From positions 1 through 9,658 of the forward strand of contig CAMNYG010000031.1 in the NCBI GenBank assembly GCA_946570335.1: 9,658 bases of DNA. The letters are read 5' to 3'. Origin of the DNA: an uncultured Dietzia sp. (GTDB lineage: Bacteria > Actinomycetota > Actinomycetes > Mycobacteriales > Mycobacteriaceae). Under the pieces are notes generated by a model. The model did not search any database. It was not told the origin of the DNA and was given only the letters and a program-made list of their open reading frames with translations. The position numbers and the translations under genes are program-made. Of the stretch, positions 5,584 through 9,658 are shown one piece after another; the first letter of the stretch is position 1, and every line of letters starts with the position of its first letter.

Positions 5584-7209
5584 ATGTCGATCAGTGAGGC
5601 TCTCGAGGTCGAGAGCAAGTTCGAGGTCACAGCGGATGTCCCGGCCCCGTCTGCGGAGGCCTTCGCGCCACTCGTCGCGGACGCACCCGTCGAACACGAA
5701 CTGTCCGCGACCTACTACGACACCCCGGACTTGACGCTCACCCGCCACAAGGTGACCCTGCGCCGCCGCACCGGCGGAAGCGACGAGGGCTGGCACCTCA
5801 AGCTCCCCGGCCGCGACGGGCGACTCGAACTGCAGGCACCACTCGGAGACGACATCCCCGACTCACTCGTCACCGCCGTGGCAGGCCTGGTCCGCCGCCG
5901 GGAACTCGCCCCGATCGCCCGGATCGACAACCGTCGACAGGTCGTCACACTGAGAGATGCGGACGGGACCGCAGTCGTGGAATTCTGCGACGACAGGGTC
6001 TCCACCGACTCGTTCGTTCCCGGCGGATCCGCCTCGAACTGGCGGGAATGGGAGGCCGAACTCGTCGACCCGGATCTCCCCCACGGCCACGAGGCCCTGG
6101 CCGCGGTCTCAGCGGTGTGCATCGACGCAGGGGCGACGGCCTCGTCGTCGTCGTCAAAACTCGCCCGCGCGGTGGGATCCGTCCCCGACGCGTGGGACCG
6201 CGGCGTCTCCCCCGTCCGCGACGCCCTGGGAGACGATCTGCTGCTGCTACTCGACCACGACCCGGCGGCGCGGCGCGTCACCATGACCGGTGTCCATCAG
6301 ATGCGCGTCGCCGTACGTGGGCTGCGCAGCACCATCGGCACGTACGCCACCGAGTTGGAAGCCGAGACCGCGGGCGCTGACGTCGACCCGGCCCGGATAC
6401 TGGACGAACTCAAGCTGCTCGCCGCGGTACTGGGCAAGGTGCGCGACATCCAGGTGGTCGACGAGCGGCTCGAGTCGATCGTCGAGGAATACCCCGAGGA
6501 CGTGGTGAGCACCCAGACGCGGAAGCGGCTACGCGCCGAACTCGACGCGGAGGAGAAGCGCGCCGGCGAGCGCGTCACCGCGGCCCTGGTCTCCGATCGC
6601 TACCTCGACCTGCTCGACGGCCTGCACGAGCTCGTTCGCGTGGCGGGGACCGAGCCGGATCCCGTCCGCGAAGTCGACGATGTGCCCGCCTCGGGCAAGA
6701 AGCAGCGGCGCAAGGCCGAGGAGACGATCCTGCGCGGGATAGACCGGCAGTTCGCCAAGTTCACCAAAGCCCGCACGCGGACCGAGCGAGACCTGGCCTC
6801 ACTGGATCTCACGCTGGCCCAGCGCGAGGAACTCACCCACGTGGTACGCAAGCGCGCCAAGGCGCTGCGCCGCAACGTCGGCTCGCTACCCGACAGAAGG
6901 GGGCTCAACGTGGCTCCGCTGCGGACCGCGTGCCAGCGACTGCACACCGTGCTGGGCGAGGTCCAGGACAGTGTGACCGCCCGCCAGTGGATCCGGCGCA
7001 TCGCCCGACGGGCGGAATCGGCCGGTGAGTCGACGTTCGGGTTCGGCGTGCTCTTCGAGCACGAGCGCGGGTTCTCCGAACGCACCCTGGCCGGATTCGA
7101 GTCGGACGCGGCCACGGTGACCGCCGCGTATCGCGAGCTCGCCGAATCGCGCCGCGCGACGCGTCGCAAGAAGAGCAAAGGCGGGAAGAAGTCCCGCAAG
7201 AAGGACTGA
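5584..7209 (+). CDS. CYTH and CHAD domain-containing protein
   Basis: A 541-residue protein like mycobacterial Rv2226. The N-terminal CYTH domain (about 5-190) has the ExExK signature (E8, E10, K12), YYDTPDL (44-50), a basic strand LRRR (59-62), WHLKLPG (70-76) and the acidic EWEAEL (155-160). CYTH domains bind triphosphates and metal ions (adenylate cyclase CyaB / thiamine triphosphatase / RNA triphosphatase superfamily). The C-terminal CHAD domain (about 200-520) has its helix motif VHQMRVAVRGLRS (237-249) and a second basic helix, RKRAKALRRNV (422-432). CHAD domains bind inorganic polyphosphate. The tail 523-541 has 12 Lys/Arg in 19 residues. Likely role: polyphosphate or triphosphate binding or hydrolysis; the reaction is unproven. 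The ATG at 5584 was chosen because MSISEALEVESKFEV matches CYTH starts. The in-frame extension to 5458 runs through the promoter region. Confidence 0.92.
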   Translation: MSISEALEVESKFEVTADVPAPSAEAFAPLVADAPVEHELSATYYDTPDLTLTRHKVTLRRRTGGSDEGWHLKLPGRDGRLELQAPLGDDIPDSLVTAVAGLVRRRELAPIARIDNRRQVVTLRDADGTAVVEFCDDRVSTDSFVPGGSASNWREWEAELVDPDLPHGHEALAAVSAVCIDAGATASSSSSKLARAVGSVPDAWDRGVSPVRDALGDDLLLLLDHDPAARRVTMTGVHQMRVAVRGLRSTIGTYATELEAETAGADVDPARILDELKLLAAVLGKVRDIQVVDERLESIVEEYPEDVVSTQTRKRLRAELDAEEKRAGERVTAALVSDRYLDLLDGLHELVRVAGTEPDPVREVDDVPASGKKQRRKAEETILRGIDRQFAKFTKARTRTERDLASLDLTLAQREELTHVVRKRAKALRRNVGSLPDRRGLNVAPLRTACQRLHTVLGEVQDSVTARQWIRRIARRAESAGESTFGFGVLFEHERGFSERTLAGFESDAATVTAAYRELAESRRATRRKKSKGGKKSRKKD

Positions 7210-7235
7210 CCCGACAGGTCAGAAGACGGTCAGTC
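7204..7235. terminator. Two alternative hairpins across both stop codons
   Basis: GACTGACC (7204-7211) can pair with GGTCAGTC (7228-7235), 8 bp perfect. Alternatively CTGACC (7206-7211) can pair with GGTCAG (7217-7222), 6 bp with a 5-nt loop. The arms contain the TGA stops of the two converging genes (7207-7209 plus, 7232-7230 minus). A compact bidirectional terminator is the likely role, but there is no T-run and the stems are short. Confidence 0.4.
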
Positions 7236-7403
7236 GTCCTCGTCCTGGGCGTCCCACGCCTCGTTGCGGGCCTTGGCCCTGGCCAGCGCGGCCTCGGCCT
7301 CTCCGCGACTGTCGTACGGGCCCATCCGGTTCTCCCAGCCGCCGACCTTGCCCTGTACGGCTTCGCCCGTGGCGAGGTCGTAGTACCACTTGTCGTCGGC
7401 CAT
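7230..7403 (-). CDS. SPOR-like small protein, 57 aa
   Basis: A cytosolic-looking mini-protein with no signal peptide or membrane segment. Its body reads MADDKWYYDLATGEAVQGK, then NRMGPYDSRGEAEAALARA, ending in an acidic WDAQDEDD tail. A family of about 50-65 residues with the same WY-DL-TG...GPY-tR-EAE-AL pattern is widespread in actinobacteria and is usually annotated as SPOR-domain protein. GPY plus a short helix resembles half a SPOR fold, but peptidoglycan binding is not established. The ATG at 7403 was chosen because AGGAG (7411-7415) lies 7 nt upstream and the family starts here. The open frame continues to 7508 without a good site. Convergent with the CYTH-CHAD gene, 20 bp apart. Confidence 0.75.
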   Translation of the reverse strand: MADDKWYYDLATGEAVQGKVGGWENRMGPYDSRGEAEAALARAKARNEAWDAQDEDD

Positions 7404-7727
7404 GGCAGGTCTCCTCTGTTCGGAATGCTGTGCCCCCACGAAGCGTACCGTGGCACGGTCGGCCGAGAATCGCATCGTTAAGGCCACCACCACCGCCACC
7501 GATCCCACACTTCGAGATAGAGCACTTTTCTCTCATCTGAGTTTCACGGATCCGCTGTGAGCTGCGAATTCCGGTGCGGTGCACTGCGATTCAGGCGCCG
7601 AGTTCGGCCCAGACCGGTTGAGGCCCCGGAACGCCTGAGATTGTGTGGCACTCAGCTGCCGATTGTGAGCAGCAGCACCATCTCGCACCCGTCACGAGGA
7701 CGGTCGCGAAGAGCAGAAGGGGAACCC
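7404..7727. other. Divergent non-coding region (324 bp)
   Basis: Lies between the SPOR-like gene (-) and the exported-protein gene (+). I see no coding signal. It holds the palindrome and -10 candidate for the leftward gene (separate entry), a short CCACCACCACCGCCACC run near 7484-7500, a T-rich patch near 7525-7535, and direct repeats of GATTGTG near 7639 and 7663. No convincing promoter for the rightward gene was found, and there is no TA dinucleotide in about the last 100 bp before it. AAGGGGA (7717-7723) is its ribosome binding site. Confidence 0.5.
7442..7459 (-). promoter_or_regulatory. Candidate -10 with adjoining palindrome upstream of the SPOR-like gene
   Basis: TACGCT on the minus strand (7447-7442) fits TANNNT and would give a leader of about 30 nt. 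It abuts, and shares one base with, the perfect 13-bp palindrome ACCGTG-G-CACGGT (7447-7459). This palindrome could be an operator in the promoter spacer. No clear -35 seen. Confidence 0.35.
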
Positions 7728-8525
7728 ATGAAGAACCTAGTCCGATCAGCCACAGTGGCCTCGGTGGCCGCCGCATTCGGCGCCGGCGCAGCACTATCGG
7801 CCCCCATGGCAGGAGCCCAGTCATCTCTTCCGGGAAGCCTGGCAGGCCCGGATGACTGCGGCACCCAGGTGGTGACCCCGGAGACCCTGGCCGGTTCCGG
7901 ATGGTTCACACCCGACGACGAGACCGCGGCGGAGATCGCCGAGGTCGACGGAGCCCCGGAAACCGTCGGGGCCGCGGCGCTGACACTGCCCACGAGCCCG
8001 GAGAAGGGGTCATCGCTGTACAAGGACGTTGACGAAGCGCCGCTGGCCGAGCTCCTTCGCGACGGGGACGATCTGGCCCCGCTGAGCTTTGAGTACACCT
8101 CTGAGGGCCAGGCACCGGCGCTGCAGATCCGGCTCAACAACGCGAACCTGCATGACGACGAGGACCGCGCCGGCAGCGACATCGGATTCGCCACCATCGT
8201 GTGGAGCCCGCCCGCTGCAGAAGACTGGTCGATAGCCGATCCCGGCGACGACGACCAGTTCTGGGTGACCCGCACACTCGAAGGCGAGGACGGCGAGCCG
8301 ATCCCGAGCAACACACGGATGACCCTCGACGAGATCATCGACCTCAACCCTGACGCGGTGGTCACCGAGTACGGCGTTCAGAAGACCCGCGACAACACCG
8401 CGGAGAACGTCGCGATCGACAACTTCACGCTCGGCTGCGAGACCACCGACTTCGAGCTCGAGGCCGAGGCCTCGGGCAGCCTCGACGACGTGCTGGGAAG
8501 CATCGAGGGGATACTTCCCTCATAA
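7728..8525 (+). CDS. Exported, highly acidic protein of unknown function
   Basis: A 265-residue protein with a classical Sec signal peptide: MKNLVRS basic start, an Ala-rich hydrophobic core (8-24), and a likely cut after AGA at residue 30. The mature part carries 51 Asp/Glu but only 9 Lys/Arg by my count. It has two cysteines, C44 and C237, which could form a disulfide linking the ends of the domain. The layout SGWF (57-60), alternating hydrophobic strands such as APALQIRL (129-136) and FATIVWS (154-160), and the closing IDNFTLGC (230-237) resembles a single beta-sandwich (jelly-roll) domain. I do not recognise a named family. There is no lipobox, sortase motif or C-terminal membrane anchor, so it is probably secreted or loosely wall-associated. 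The ATG at 7728 was chosen for the signal peptide and AAGGGGA upstream; the frame opens earlier at 7557. It appears monocistronic and ends before a strong terminator. Confidence 0.85.
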   Translation: MKNLVRSATVASVAAAFGAGAALSAPMAGAQSSLPGSLAGPDDCGTQVVTPETLAGSGWFTPDDETAAEIAEVDGAPETVGAAALTLPTSPEKGSSLYKDVDEAPLAELLRDGDDLAPLSFEYTSEGQAPALQIRLNNANLHDDEDRAGSDIGFATIVWSPPAAEDWSIADPGDDDQFWVTRTLEGEDGEPIPSNTRMTLDEIIDLNPDAVVTEYGVQKTRDNTAENVAIDNFTLGCETTDFELEAEASGSLDDVLGSIEGILPS

Positions 8526-8546
8526 GTCGCACGATGTCGGATGACA

Positions 8547-8582
8547 GTCATGGGCGGAGCAACTCCCTGTTCCGCCCATGAC
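8547..8582. terminator. Bidirectional terminator between the exported-protein gene and rnpB
   Basis: GTCATGGGCGGA (8547-8558) pairs perfectly with TCCGCCCATGAC (8571-8582). In plus-strand RNA three further pairs, one of them G-U, shrink the loop to 6 nt. It starts 21 nt after the exported-protein stop on the plus strand and about 70 nt after the rnpB 3' end on the minus strand. A short T-tract (ATTT, 8587-8590) follows on the plus side. Confidence 0.75.
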
Positions 8583-8654
8583 GCGCATTTCACGACTCCC
8601 GCCGGCGGCGCCCGCAAACGAGCGGCCACCCGCGCCGAGCATCGTTGGATTGTG

Positions 8655-9084
<430 letters not shown>

Positions 9085-9092
9085 CGCACGCC

Positions 9093-9098
9093 AGTCTA
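9093..9098 (-). promoter_or_regulatory. -10 element of rnpB
   Basis: TAGACT on the minus strand fits TANNNT and ends 8 nt before the predicted 5' end of the RNA at 9084. A partial -35 (CTGAGA, 9123-9118, 19-nt spacer) would overlap the stop codon of the upstream phosphatase-domain gene, so rnpB can have its own promoter while also receiving read-through. Confidence 0.55.
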
Positions 9099-9119
9099 GT
9101 CCGTCAGGGGCCGTGGATC

Positions 9120-9658
9120 TCAGGCGAGATGCGAGGTGTCGTTGACCAGGTGCACGGAGGTCGGCCCGTCCGGGTAGAAGCGCACGTCGGAAACCGAACC
9201 CAGGTCCAGGTGGAGTCGGAACAGCAGGTCGTCTCCGGCGTTGAGGCCTGCCCGGATCGCGAGCTTGATGGGGGTGACGTGGCTGACCACCGCGACCACT
9301 CCGCCGGGACGTTCGGAGACGATCCGTCGCAGTCCCCGCTCGACGCGCTCGCGCACCTCGTCGAAGCTCTCACCACCAGGGGGCGAGACGGTGGTGTCAC
9401 CGAGCCACCGCGAGTGCACGTCGGGATCCTGCTCGGAGGCCTCCCGGAAGGTCAAACCCTCCCAGGAGCCGAAGTCGGTCTCGATGAGGTCGTCGTCGAC
9501 AACTAGCGGTACCCCGGCGGCCTTCGCCGCGCGCTCGGCGGTGCCGAGGGCTCTGCTCAGCGGCGAGGAGACCACCGCGGCCAGGTGCGGGTGGGCGGCC
9601 AGCCTGGCAGCGGTGCGCTCGGCCTGGACCAGGCCGAGGTCGGTGAGCTGGGGGTCGC
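9120..9658 (-). CDS. Histidine phosphatase domain (CobC-like), C-terminal part of a probable RNase HI fusion
   Basis: The last 178 codons are in the window; the gene enters from the right edge. Visible histidine-phosphatase features are DPQLTDLG at the start, VVSSPLSRA (28-36 of the visible part), the acid region LIETDFGSWEG (57-67, with E59 as likely proton donor), PGGES (93-97) and the second catalytic histidine in VVSHVTPIKL (H126). The first catalytic motif (RHG) must lie just outside. In mycobacteria the gene at this locus (Rv2228c) fuses an RNase HI domain to this alpha-ribazole/acid phosphatase domain, so the same fusion is expected here but is not visible. The stop at 9120 is 35 bp before the 5' end of rnpB on the same strand. 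Confidence 0.9.
   Translation of the reverse strand, partial: DPQLTDLGLVQAERTAARLAAHPHLAAVVSSPLSRALGTAERAAKAAGVPLVVDDDLIETDFGSWEGLTFREASEQDPDVHSRWLGDTTVSPPGGESFDEVRERVERGLRRIVSERPGGVVAVVSHVTPIKLAIRAGLNAGDDLLFRLHLDLGSVSDVRFYPDGPTSVHLVNDTSHLA

Noticed and set aside
7484..7500. CCACCACCACCGCCACC run as a microsatellite or short tandem repeat array
   Set aside because: Only a few imperfect triplets; nothing shows phase-variation potential.
7557..7727. 57-codon extension of the exported protein
   Set aside because: It would bury the signal peptide inside the protein; the ATG at 7728 has a proper ribosome binding site and begins the signal peptide.

Overview
The window is high-GC DNA with actinobacterial codon use. 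The order glutamine synthetase (glnA2 type) / panB / CYTH-CHAD protein / RNase P RNA / histidine-phosphatase domain matches the Mycobacterium tuberculosis Rv2222c-Rv2228c neighbourhood as I remember it. This points to a Mycobacteriales member, and a Dietzia- or Rhodococcus-like genus is a plausible guess. The genus cannot be fixed from the sequence alone.

Layout. 1-668 (-): N-terminal 222 codons of a class I glutamine synthetase that runs off the left edge, with a -10 element so close to the ATG that a leaderless mRNA is likely. 888-2806 (+): panB (ketopantoate hydroxymethyltransferase) and a proline iminopeptidase, joined by a 1-nt stop/start overlap. 2807-3001: a convergent gap with a strong hairpin and three copies of a small repeat, one inverted and two in 39-bp tandem. 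5388-3002 (-): a two-gene operon of a flavin monooxygenase of Baeyer-Villiger type followed by a short-chain dehydrogenase, sharing ATGA. 5389-5583: a divergent control region with two palindromes, one lying on the predicted -10 of the oxidoreductase operon. 5584-7209 (+): a CYTH-CHAD protein with a very basic tail. 7403-7230 (-): a 57-residue SPOR-like mini-protein, convergent with it. 7728-8525 (+): an exported, strikingly acidic protein of unknown function. 8547-8582: a symmetrical terminator. 9084-8655 (-): RNase P RNA (rnpB). 9658-9120 (-): the C-terminal histidine-phosphatase (CobC-like) domain of a protein that is usually an RNase HI fusion in this group.

Functionally most of the window is housekeeping: nitrogen assimilation or glutamate metabolism, pantothenate/CoA synthesis, peptide turnover and tRNA 5' processing. 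The accessory-looking parts are the monooxygenase-dehydrogenase operon and the exported acidic protein. The operon probably acts on an alcohol/ketone or other hydrophobic substrate and appears to be controlled through a TetR-type palindrome, but no regulator gene is nearby. I found no CRISPR array, insertion sequence, phage gene or tRNA, and no convincing undescribed multi-gene system. The best leads are the covarying repeat cluster at 2854-2975, the operator in the 5389-5583 divergent region, and the acidic exported protein.
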